Part shown: positions 1 through 7,718 of the stretch, in pieces
Position numbering within the stretch: position 1 is the first letter of the stretch
Layout: every line of letters starts with the position of its first letter
NCBI GenBank assembly: GCA_030527065.1
Contig: JAUNBO010000036.1
Coordinates: forward strand, 1 to 12,992
Origin: Bacillota bacterium
Lineage (GTDB): Bacteria; Bacillota; Clostridia; Peptostreptococcales; Anaerovoracaceae
DNA: 12,992 bases
Direction of reading: 5' to 3'
The notes under the pieces: model-generated
The model's input: the letters and a program-made list of their open reading frames with translations, nothing else
What the model was told of the DNA's origin: nothing
Databases searched by the model: none
Translations under genes and position numbers: made by a program

Positions 1-38
1 CACTGAATGACGATTCAAGCTCCCTCTGTCCCTCAACC

Positions 39-71
39 TCCCGGAAACCGGGATTTTTCTTTTGTTTTTTT
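39..71 (+). terminator. Rho-independent terminator of an upstream gene
   Basis: A perfect 6-bp stem (TCCCGG at 39-44, CCGGGA at 48-53) with an AAA loop is followed directly by a long T-rich tract (54-71, interrupted only by one C and one G). This is a textbook intrinsic terminator on the + strand. It lies upstream of the predicted promoter, so it most likely ends transcription of a gene left of the window and insulates the NRPS operon. A role as an attenuator within a longer leader cannot be excluded from this window alone. Confidence 0.8.
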
Positions 72-82
72 GTGGAATAAGA

Positions 83-111
83 TTGTGTTTTATCCAAAAA
101 CTTGGTATAAA
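83..111 (+). promoter_or_regulatory. Predicted sigma-A-type promoter of the NRPS operon
   Basis: A -35-like TTGTGT (83-88) is separated by exactly 17 bases from a -10-like TATAAA (106-111). The -10 is preceded by TGG at 103-105, giving an extended -10 element (TG-n-TATAAA). The region is strikingly AT-rich compared with the GC-rich genes and sits between a terminator and the first gene. The expected transcription start is about 117-120, leaving a leader of about 80 bases. The -35 matches the consensus only partly, and a second TATAAG at 112-117 could also serve as a -10. Confidence 0.55.
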
Positions 112-116
112 TATAA

Positions 117-128
117 GTATGAGCATAC
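117..128. repeat. Short inverted repeat at the predicted transcription start
   Basis: GTATG (117-121) and CATAC (124-128) form a perfect 5-bp inverted repeat around AG. It lies at or just after the predicted start of transcription, where a repressor operator could sit. The arms are short and the surrounding DNA is AT-rich, so chance is a real alternative. No DNA-binding regulator is encoded in the window. Confidence 0.3.
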
Positions 129-130
129 AC

Positions 131-194
131 AAGGCCTTGCTCCGTCTTTATTCTTGCACATACGTAATTTCTTCTGAAGTAAAAAGAGGGCCTT
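131..194 (+). promoter_or_regulatory. Possible leader pairing that covers the NRPS ribosome binding site
   Basis: AAGGCCTT at 131-138, near the 5' end of the predicted leader, can pair with AGGGCCTT at 187-194. This gives eight base pairs including one G-U. The second segment overlaps the likely Shine-Dalgarno bases (185-190), so the pairing would hide the ribosome binding site. AAGGCCTT is also its own reverse complement, so it could alternatively dimerise or pair locally. No known riboswitch class is recognised. This is structural inference by eye only. Confidence 0.25.
185..190 (+). promoter_or_regulatory. Ribosome binding site of the NRPS gene
   Basis: AGAGGG ends seven bases before the ATG at 198. 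It is a moderate Shine-Dalgarno match, weaker than the AAGGAGG and GGAGG sites of the downstream genes. It supports 198 as the start: the first condensation-domain motif begins about 12 residues later, as expected for a complete N-terminus. Confidence 0.6.
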
Positions 195-197
195 ATA

Positions 198-3100
198 ATG
201 ACTGCTTACGAACACCCCGCTCAAGCCTGCTTCCCGCTTTCTCAAAGTCAGAAGAACATCTGGAAGCTGGAATGCGCTTTTCCGGGGACCCCCATCAACA
301 ACATCGGCACCACCATCAAGATCCAGGGGCGGATAGACACAGGGCTCCTGCAGGAAAGCCTTGGGGCCGTGATTTCTTCAGACGACGCCCTGCGCACAAG
401 GATATGCCTCGTGGGCGGACAGCCCATGCAGTACCACGCCGCCCCTTCCCCCGAAAGCTTCGATATCCTGGATTTTTCCCTGGCGGACAGCGAAGGCCTG
501 GAGCACTGGGAAGCCCTGGTCACCCGGGAGCCCCTTCCCGTCCTGGACGCCCCCCTGTTCCGCTTCTATATCTTCCGCACCGGCCCCCAGAGCGGCGGAG
601 TGCTGGTGAAGGTCCACCACCTCATTTCCGACGGCTGGGCTCAGGTCCTCCTGTGCAACCGCATCGCCCAGACCTATCTGGAGCTCCTGTCCGGGAAAAA
701 GCCTTCCCTGGAGCCCTCTCCCCCCTACCGGCTCCATGTGGAAGAAGAGCAGGCCTATCAGGATTCCCCGGCCTCCAAAAAAGACGAGGCCTGGTGGACG
801 GCCCAGCTGGAAAAGGACTTCTACCCTGCCACTGTCCGGGAAGGGAAAAGCGCCGTCACCAGCCCCATAGGCCAGCGCCGCAGCTTCCGGCTGCCGGAAC
901 TCCTGAACCGGGCGGTCTATTCCTTCTGCCTTAAAAACAGAGTGGCTCCTTTCTCGGTCTTTTACATGGCTCTGGCCATTTACCTGAAGCGCATGGGCGG
1001 CAATCCCTGCTTCTCCGTAGGGGTCCCCATCTTCAACCGGGCCTCCTTCCGGGACAAGAACACCACGGGCATGTTCGTCAGCACCCTGCCCTTCATCCAT
1101 GAGCTGGACGAGGAATGGACCTTCACGGAGTTCAACCGGCAGCTGGCGGAAAACTGGCTGGAGCTCCTTCGCCACCAGCGGACGTCCTTTGAGCGGATAG
1201 AGACCCTTGCCCGGCAGCGTCGGCCCCAGGGAGACCCCCTGTTCCGCCTGGCCCTTTCCTATCAGAACAGCCGCATCTTTGAAAGCGACGACGCCTCGGT
1301 GCATTTCTCCGGCCGCTGGCATTACAGCGGCTACCAGTCCGAGCAGCTCTGCATCCACATCAGCGACCTGACGGACCACCGGCGCTACGCCATAGATTAC
1401 GATTACCTGACCCAGCTCTTTTCAGAGCAGGAGATAGAGCAGCTCCACCGCTCGGTCACCGGCATCCTCATGGAAGCCCTGGGAGAGCCGGACAAGCCCA
1501 TCCGCCGCCTTTCCGTCCTCGGCAAGGCGGAAAAGGAGCAGGTCCTCTACACCTTCAACCGCAGCAGCCGGCCCCTTTCCTACATAAGCCCTTATCAGGA
1601 ATTTTTGAAGCAGGCGGAAGCCCACCCCACACGGGCGGCGGCCATCTGCGCCGGAAAGCGCTGGAACTACCGGGATCTGGCTTCCCAGGGGAGCGCCTTT
1701 GCCCGGGCCATTGAAGGGCGGCTTCCGGGAGGCGGGAATCTGGCGGCGGTGCTGCTGCCCCGGAGCCCGGCCCTGCTGGCGGCCATAGCGGGGATCATGG
1801 AATCGGGAAACGCCTGGCTGCTGCTTCCCGGCAATCTGCCGGAACGCCGCCTCCGGGAGATCCTGGAAGAATCCGGGGCCGGCCTGGTCATTGCCGGACA
1901 GGAGGCCCTGAAGGCCTATCCGTTCCTTGGCTCTCTCCTGCCCTTTATAGATGCCGGCGCCCTGCCGGAAGGATCCGGGGACGCCCCGGAATATTATGTC
2001 CCCAGGCCGGAGGACACCGCCTATGTGGTCTCCACCTCCGGCAGCACCGGCAAGCCCAAATGCGTGGACATCGGCCAGCAGAGCCTGCTGAACTTTGCCC
2101 GGGCCATGAGGCCCTTCTACGGAAGGGGCGCAGTCCTTTCCCTCTGCAACGTCAGCTTCGACGCTTTCCTCATAGAGAGCGTCGCCGCTCTGCTCAACGG
2201 CCGCACCATCGTTCTGGCGGAGGAAGAGGAGCAGGAGGACCCCCGCCGCCTGGCGGAGCTCATCCAGCGCTACGGCGCAAGCTTCCTCTCCACCACCCCT
2301 TCCCGCCTGTCGGCTCTCCTGCGGGAGCCTGCCTTTGCCGGAGCCATGAGCGGCATGGAAGCTCTCATCTGCGGCGGCGAGGCCTTCCCCTCCGAGCTGC
2401 TCCACCGGCTGAAGGAACTCACCTCCGCCCGCATCTACAACCAGTACGGCCCCTCGGAGACCACCGTAGGGGTCAGCGCCCGGCTCCTGAACGACTGTCA
2501 GGAAATCACCGTGGGCGCCCCCATGGACAACTGCCGCCTGTATGTGCTGGACTCCTATCTGGAGCCCCTCCCCGTAGGCGCCAGAGGCGAGCTCTGCATC
2601 GGCGGCGTCTGCGTGGGAAAGGGCTATCGGAACCAGCCTGAGCTGACAGAGAAACACTTCCTGGACAGCCCCTTCGAGCCCGGAGAACGTCTTTACCGCA
2701 GCGGAGATCTGGCCTGCTGGACGCCGGAAGGGGAAATCGTCCTGGCCGGCAGAAAGGACCGGCAGATAAAGCTCCGGGGCCTTCGTGTGGAGCTTTCCGA
2801 GATCGCCGCCTGCCTGAAGGAGCACCCCCGGGTGGAGGACGCCGCCGTCAGGCTTTTCGATCACGAAGGCAGCCCCCTCATCGCCGCTTTCTATACGGCG
2901 GACCGGGAACTGCCGGAAGGGGAACTCCTTTCCTTCCTTGCAGCCGCCCTTCCCCACTATATGGTCCCCGCCTGCATCCGGCGGATCCCCGCCATTCCCC
3001 TGACCGCCAACGGCAAGGTGGACGAAGCCGCCCTGCCCCGGCCCGAGCTGCCCCAGGGGAAGGCCCTGCCGGAAAGCCCCCTGGAGGAACGGCTCCTGGC

Positions 3101-6100
3101 CATGGTCCGGGAAAGCCTGGGCCGCCCGGACATGGGCGCCGACGCCGACTATTTCCTCTCCGGCGGCGATTCCCTCAGCGCCATGGACACTCTGGCCAAA
3201 ATAGAGGAAGCCTGGGGCCTGCGGCTCCATGTGGCGGATCTCTACGCCTGCCGCAGCGTACAAAGGCTGGCGGCCCTGGTGGCCCAACGCCGGGGAGATG
3301 AGGCGGGAGAAGAAGGCTCCGCTCCTCCGGAAAACGCCGCCATCGCCTCCGCCCCGGAGCTGGACGGCTACCCCCTTTCTCCCCCCCAGCAGAGCATCTA
3401 CGTCCAGAGCCGCATCAACGACGGCGGCATGGCTTACCATATGCCCGGCGCCTTCCGCATAAAAGGGCCTGTGGACCCCCAGAGGCTGGAAGAGGCGTTC
3501 CGGGCTCTCGTCGCCTCGGAGGAAGTCCTGCGCACCGCTTTCGTTATGGAAGAGGGCAGGGTGGTACAGAAGATACGGAAGTATGCGGGCTTTTCCCTGC
3601 CCGTTCTCACCGCCGGCGATCTGGAAGAGGCCCGGGAGAAATTCCTGGCTCCCTTCTCTCTGGAAACGCCGCCTCTGCTTCGGGCCGCTCTCTGGCAGGA
3701 GGGCCCCGAAGCCTGGGTCCTGCTGGTGGACACCCACCACATCATCAGCGACGGGGTCAGCACCCCTCTGATCCTGCGCCGCCTGGCCCTGGCCTATGAA
3801 GGGAAAGCCCTGCCTCCGCCCCGGACCCGGTACCGGGATTACGTCCTCTGGCTCCAAAGCCGGCCGGAAGAGGATATGGAACCCCACCGCCGGTACTGGA
3901 AGGAAGCCCTCAGCCCCCTGCCGGAAACTCTGGAACTGCCCGCAGACCTGCCCCGGCCTCACTCCTTCGATTTCAAAGGGGACCTGCTTTCCTTCTCCCT
4001 CAGCCGGGAGCTCTCCGCCGGCTGCGACGCCTATTGCCGGAGCCGCGGCGTTTCTTCCTACATGTTTTTCGCCGGGCTCTTCGCCCTGTTGCTTTCCCGG
4101 CTTGCCGGCCAGGAGCAGCTGCTCCTGGGCACGCCGGTCTCCGGCAGAGTCCGTCCGGAGCTCTGGGAGCTCTGCGGCCTCTTCATCAATACCCTTCCCC
4201 TGAAGCTTTCTCCCCGGAAGGACCTCTCCTTCCGGGAATACATAGAATCGGTGAGGGAGCAGGTGGTAGGCATGCTGGACCACCAGGAGCTGCCTCTGGA
4301 AGAGCTTCTTCAGCTCCTGGAAGTGCCCAGGAGCCTCAGCCACAATCCTCTCTTCCAGGTCCTCTTCTCCATGCGCCCCATGGACGCCTCGGAACTTTCC
4401 CTGGGGGGCCTGCCCGTAAGCTACCTCCCCTTCCCCACAGACACCGCCAAAATGGACCTTTACCTGGAGGCGGCCAAGGAAGGAGAGCTCTATTCCTTCC
4501 AGCTGGAATATGCCACTTCCCTTTTTGAAAAAGAAACGGCGGCGCTCTGGTGCCGCTGCTACGAGGCCCTGCTCCGGGAGGTCCTGAAGGACGACTCCAG
4601 GGAGCTGAGAGACTATGACGCTCTGTCCCCTGCCGACCGCTTCTGCCTCATAGACAGGCCCTGCCGCACCCGCTTGCCTTATGTGGATCTGCCTCTGGAC
4701 GTCCTGGCGGACCAGACCGCTCTCCGCATGCCGGAGGAAACAGCGGTGTTTTTCCGGGACCGGACCCTTTCCTATGACGAGCTCCGCCGGCGCTCCGACG
4801 CTCTGGCGGCCTGGCTGCTACAGTCCGGGGCAAAGCCGGGGCAGCCCGTGGCCTTTACCGGCCGCCGCTCCCCGGACCTGCTGGCGGCCATGCTGGGCAT
4901 CCTGAAAGCCGGCTGCGCCTATCTCCCCGTCTCCCCGGACTTCCCCGAAAAGCGGATCCGCTTCATGACAGAAAAGGCCGGCGTGAAGTTCTTCCTCTGC
5001 GACGAAGAGACCCGTCCCGGCCTGCCGGCCCTCCCGGGGGTCGCCGCCGTCACCATAGAGGAAGCGGCGGGAGCCGGGCTGCCCTTCACCCCTCCCGAAG
5101 GGAGAAGCAGCCAGGACCTGATCCACGTGCTCTACACCTCCGGCTCCACGGGAGAGCCCAAGGGCGCCGCCCTGCCCCACCAGGCCCTCTCCAACCTCAT
5201 GGCGGCCATGGAGCCCATTCTGGACCTGGCCGGGGGGCCCGTCCTCGCCACCACCAACCTGATTTTCGATACCAGCATAACGGAGACCCTCCTGGCCCTT
5301 GCCCACGGGAAGCCCCTGGTCCTTGCCGACGACGAGGAAGCCATGCTCCCCTGGCGGCTGGCGGAGCTCATCCGCCGCCACGGCGTCAGGATGGCCCAGT
5401 TCACCCCCTCCCGCATCCAGGTCTGCATAGAAGAAAAGAGCTTTGCGGCGGCCCTGAAGGAGCTGGATCTCATTCTCCTGGCGGGAGAGGCCATAAGCCC
5501 TCTGCTCCTGCAGCGGCTGAAGGCCCTCACCGACGCCGCCGTCTACAATCTGTACGGCCCCTGCGAGGCCGCCGTCTATGTCACCGCCGGTCCCTTGAGC
5601 GGGGGAAAGCCCGTGGTGCTGGGCCGGCCTCTGCCCAACTGCCGCATCTATGTGATGGACGAAGAGGGAAGGCCCGTCCTTCCCACCGCCGTGGGCGAAT
5701 ATTACATTGCCGGGGAATGCCTGGCCCAGGGGTATCTCAACGACCCGGAGCGGACCCGGGGGGCCTTCCTGCCGGATCCCTTCTTCCCCGGCCAGCGGAT
5801 GTACCGCAGCGGGGACATAGGCCGTTTGAAGGCCAACGGAGACTATGAATTCCTCTGCCGCCGGGACCACCAGATAAAGCTCCATGGCCAGAGGGTGGAG
5901 CTGGACGAGATCAACGGCCAGATCCTGCGCTCGGGCCTGGTGGGGCAAAGCGCCACCCTGGCCGCCCCCATCAGGGAGGGCCTGTGGGAGATCCGCGCCT
6001 TTGTGACGCCGCCGCCGGAGGGCGGCCCGGTGGACATGGAAGGGCTCCTGGGCTTTCTCCGCAAGGAGCTGCCCTCTTATATGGTGCCCTCTCACATTTT

Positions 6101-7712
6101 GTCCCTCCAGGCCCTGCCTTATCTGCCCAATGCCAAGCTGGACCGCCTCTCCCTCCTTGCGCTGGATCCCAAAGCCGAGGGGAGCAAGGCTGCTTCGCCG
6201 GAGGCTTCCGGCGGAGAAAAGGGCTCCGGGCCTTCGGAAGAAGCGGACGCCGCCCGGGCCTCCGGCATTGAGAGCCCGGCGGCGGAAAGCCCCGGCAACC
6301 CGGCGGACGTCATGGTCCAGATCTGGCGCCGGGTGCTGGAACGGGAGCACATAGACCTCCACCGCCCCTTCTTCGACCAGGGGGGCAGCTCCCTCCTGGC
6401 CATGGGCGTCCTCAGCTACTATTTCAACAGCGGCCTCACCATGACCCTGGCCCAATTCTACGAGCACCCCACCCTGGCGGAACAGATAGAGCTGCTGGCA
6501 GGCGCAGCCCCGGCAGAGAGTCCAATCCCGGCTTCCGCCGGCGAACCCTCACCGGCGTCGTCTCTCCCCCTGCCCGCCAGACCCCCAAAGCCCACCTGCA
6601 TCGCCGGGGACAGCTTCGGAGGCCAGGCGCTGCTGACGGGGGCCACAGGCTTCCTGGGGGCCCACTTGGTCCGCTCCCTGCTGGACAGCGGCGTTTCCAC
6701 CGTCCTCTGCCTCACCCGGGACGGCAGCGAGGAACGGCTGCTGAACATCCTGGCCCGGTTCTTCGGAGACATCTGGGCCCGCAGCCACCGCCACCGGCTC
6801 CACGTGGTCCGGGGAGACGTCGGCTGCCCCGGGCTGGCCCTGAGCCCCGAGGCTTACCGGGCCCTGGCGGAGGAAACGGACATGGTCCTCCACGCCGCCG
6901 CCGACGTCCGCCACTATGCCCGGGACTCCGGCCTGGTGGACACCAACCAGCTGGGCACCGCCCACATCATAGACTTTGCCCGGGCCGCAGGAGCCCCCCT
7001 GAACCACGTTTCCACCATCAGCGTCAGCGGGGAATATCTGAAGGCCGCCCCCTCCGCCAGGGTCCTCTTCTCCGAGGAGGATTTCCATATCGGGCAGAAC
7101 TGGGAAGACAACGCCTATGTAAAAGGGAAGTTCCTGGGGGAAGCCCGGGTCTACCAGGCCATGGAGCAGGGCCTGCCCGCCCGGGTGTTCCGTCTGGGCC
7201 GCCTGGTTGGCCGGAGCAACGACGGGGTCTTTCAGCACAATCCCGAAAGCAACAGCTTCTTCCAGCTGATCCGGGGGCTGCAGCTCCTGGGGGCCATGCC
7301 CGCTTCCGTTTCACAGTATTCCGTGGACCTGACCCCGGTGGACGTATGCGCCGACGCCCTGTGCGCCCTTCTGAAGGACCCGGGCCCCGTGTTCCACCTC
7401 TACGACCCGGCCCCGCCCTCTCTGGAAGAGCTGGCCCGGCTCCTGGTCCCGGAGCTGCAGGTCCTTTCCGACGAAGAGTTCGGCCGGCTCCTGTCCTCCC
7501 GCCTGCAAACGGGAGACATGACGGCTCTGTCCACGGTGACGGAAATGTGGAACCGGATACGCACCACCCCCGCCTCCATCCACCCGGTAAGGACCCGTAC
7601 CGAGGAGGCCCTCCGGGCCGCCGGCTTCCGCTGGCCCCAGACCCAACCCCTCACCCTGCTTCGCGAATTTACACCGGCTCCGGCAGTGCGGGCCGCCGGG
7701 GAAAGGAGATAG
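198..7712 (+). CDS. Two-module NRPS with terminal thioester reductase (C-A-T-C-A-T-R)
   Basis: This cytosolic assembly-line enzyme of 2504 residues is predicted to build an acylated dipeptide and release it reductively. Domains in order: C1 about 12-445 (HHLISDG at 140-146); A1 about 462-950 (TSGSTGKPK at 613-621, D655, YGPSE at 750, lysine K940 in ANGKVD); T1 with phosphopantetheine serine S992 (GGDSL); C2 about 1056-1490 (HHIISDG at 1180-1186); A2 about 1502-1985 (YTSGSTGEPKG from 1646, D1691, YGPCE at 1786, K1980 in NAKLD); T2 with S2065 (GGSSL); reductase about 2145-2500 (TGATGFLG at 2147-2154, S2272/T2273, Y2307-x3-K2311). All core catalytic motifs look intact. There is no epimerase, methylase or thioesterase. 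A condensation domain at the very N-terminus suggests chain initiation by an external acyl group. Reductase release gives an aldehyde, or an alcohol after two reductions. The layout matches NRPSs of gut Clostridia that make peptide aldehydes. The amino-acid specificities are not assigned. It is the first gene of the operon. Confidence 0.95.
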   Translation: MTAYEHPAQACFPLSQSQKNIWKLECAFPGTPINNIGTTIKIQGRIDTGLLQESLGAVISSDDALRTRICLVGGQPMQYHAAPSPESFDILDFSLADSEGLEHWEALVTREPLPVLDAPLFRFYIFRTGPQSGGVLVKVHHLISDGWAQVLLCNRIAQTYLELLSGKKPSLEPSPPYRLHVEEEQAYQDSPASKKDEAWWTAQLEKDFYPATVREGKSAVTSPIGQRRSFRLPELLNRAVYSFCLKNRVAPFSVFYMALAIYLKRMGGNPCFSVGVPIFNRASFRDKNTTGMFVSTLPFIHELDEEWTFTEFNRQLAENWLELLRHQRTSFERIETLARQRRPQGDPLFRLALSYQNSRIFESDDASVHFSGRWHYSGYQSEQLCIHISDLTDHRRYAIDYDYLTQLFSEQEIEQLHRSVTGILMEALGEPDKPIRRLSVLGKAEKEQVLYTFNRSSRPLSYISPYQEFLKQAEAHPTRAAAICAGKRWNYRDLASQGSAFARAIEGRLPGGGNLAAVLLPRSPALLAAIAGIMESGNAWLLLPGNLPERRLREILEESGAGLVIAGQEALKAYPFLGSLLPFIDAGALPEGSGDAPEYYVPRPEDTAYVVSTSGSTGKPKCVDIGQQSLLNFARAMRPFYGRGAVLSLCNVSFDAFLIESVAALLNGRTIVLAEEEEQEDPRRLAELIQRYGASFLSTTPSRLSALLREPAFAGAMSGMEALICGGEAFPSELLHRLKELTSARIYNQYGPSETTVGVSARLLNDCQEITVGAPMDNCRLYVLDSYLEPLPVGARGELCIGGVCVGKGYRNQPELTEKHFLDSPFEPGERLYRSGDLACWTPEGEIVLAGRKDRQIKLRGLRVELSEIAACLKEHPRVEDAAVRLFDHEGSPLIAAFYTADRELPEGELLSFLAAALPHYMVPACIRRIPAIPLTANGKVDEAALPRPELPQGKALPESPLEERLLAMVRESLGRPDMGADADYFLSGGDSLSAMDTLAKIEEAWGLRLHVADLYACRSVQRLAALVAQRRGDEAGEEGSAPPENAAIASAPELDGYPLSPPQQSIYVQSRINDGGMAYHMPGAFRIKGPVDPQRLEEAFRALVASEEVLRTAFVMEEGRVVQKIRKYAGFSLPVLTAGDLEEAREKFLAPFSLETPPLLRAALWQEGPEAWVLLVDTHHIISDGVSTPLILRRLALAYEGKALPPPRTRYRDYVLWLQSRPEEDMEPHRRYWKEALSPLPETLELPADLPRPHSFDFKGDLLSFSLSRELSAGCDAYCRSRGVSSYMFFAGLFALLLSRLAGQEQLLLGTPVSGRVRPELWELCGLFINTLPLKLSPRKDLSFREYIESVREQVVGMLDHQELPLEELLQLLEVPRSLSHNPLFQVLFSMRPMDASELSLGGLPVSYLPFPTDTAKMDLYLEAAKEGELYSFQLEYATSLFEKETAALWCRCYEALLREVLKDDSRELRDYDALSPADRFCLIDRPCRTRLPYVDLPLDVLADQTALRMPEETAVFFRDRTLSYDELRRRSDALAAWLLQSGAKPGQPVAFTGRRSPDLLAAMLGILKAGCAYLPVSPDFPEKRIRFMTEKAGVKFFLCDEETRPGLPALPGVAAVTIEEAAGAGLPFTPPEGRSSQDLIHVLYTSGSTGEPKGAALPHQALSNLMAAMEPILDLAGGPVLATTNLIFDTSITETLLALAHGKPLVLADDEEAMLPWRLAELIRRHGVRMAQFTPSRIQVCIEEKSFAAALKELDLILLAGEAISPLLLQRLKALTDAAVYNLYGPCEAAVYVTAGPLSGGKPVVLGRPLPNCRIYVMDEEGRPVLPTAVGEYYIAGECLAQGYLNDPERTRGAFLPDPFFPGQRMYRSGDIGRLKANGDYEFLCRRDHQIKLHGQRVELDEINGQILRSGLVGQSATLAAPIREGLWEIRAFVTPPPEGGPVDMEGLLGFLRKELPSYMVPSHILSLQALPYLPNAKLDRLSLLALDPKAEGSKAASPEASGGEKGSGPSEEADAARASGIESPAAESPGNPADVMVQIWRRVLEREHIDLHRPFFDQGGSSLLAMGVLSYYFNSGLTMTLAQFYEHPTLAEQIELLAGAAPAESPIPASAGEPSPASSLPLPARPPKPTCIAGDSFGGQALLTGATGFLGAHLVRSLLDSGVSTVLCLTRDGSEERLLNILARFFGDIWARSHRHRLHVVRGDVGCPGLALSPEAYRALAEETDMVLHAAADVRHYARDSGLVDTNQLGTAHIIDFARAAGAPLNHVSTISVSGEYLKAAPSARVLFSEEDFHIGQNWEDNAYVKGKFLGEARVYQAMEQGLPARVFRLGRLVGRSNDGVFQHNPESNSFFQLIRGLQLLGAMPASVSQYSVDLTPVDVCADALCALLKDPGPVFHLYDPAPPSLEELARLLVPELQVLSDEEFGRLLSSRLQTGDMTALSTVTEMWNRIRTTPASIHPVRTRTEEALRAAGFRWPQTQPLTLLREFTPAPAVRAAGERR

Positions 7713-7718
7713 GAGCCT

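Noticed and set aside
112..197. c-di-GMP riboswitch in the leader, attractive because of the HD-GYP gene downstream.
   Set aside because: The leader is short and lacks the conserved core sequences and tetraloop/receptor pattern of the known c-di-GMP classes. Only the simple helix described above is visible.
62..934. Plus-strand open frame overlapping the promoter and the start of the NRPS gene.
   Set aside because: It runs through the promoter and terminator tail, turns into Pro/Arg/Gly-rich sequence once inside the NRPS, and is an out-of-frame reading of that gene.
1422..4343. Very long open frame on the minus strand (973 codons) opposite the NRPS.
   Set aside because: Its translation is compositionally odd (rich in Gly, Gln, Ala, Val), has no recognisable domain, and mirrors the G/C third-position bias of the genuine NRPS gene. 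It is a shadow of GC-rich coding DNA.
5553..5567. Possible inactivation of A2 because YGPTE reads YGPCE.
   Set aside because: The Glu of the motif is kept, the residue before it is variable in the family, and all other A2 core motifs including K1980 are present.
6630..7712. Thioesterase or epimerase domain at the NRPS C-terminus.
   Set aside because: No GxSxG thioesterase motif or epimerase motif is seen. The TGATGFLG nucleotide-binding motif and the YxxxK pair define a short-chain-dehydrogenase-type reductase instead.
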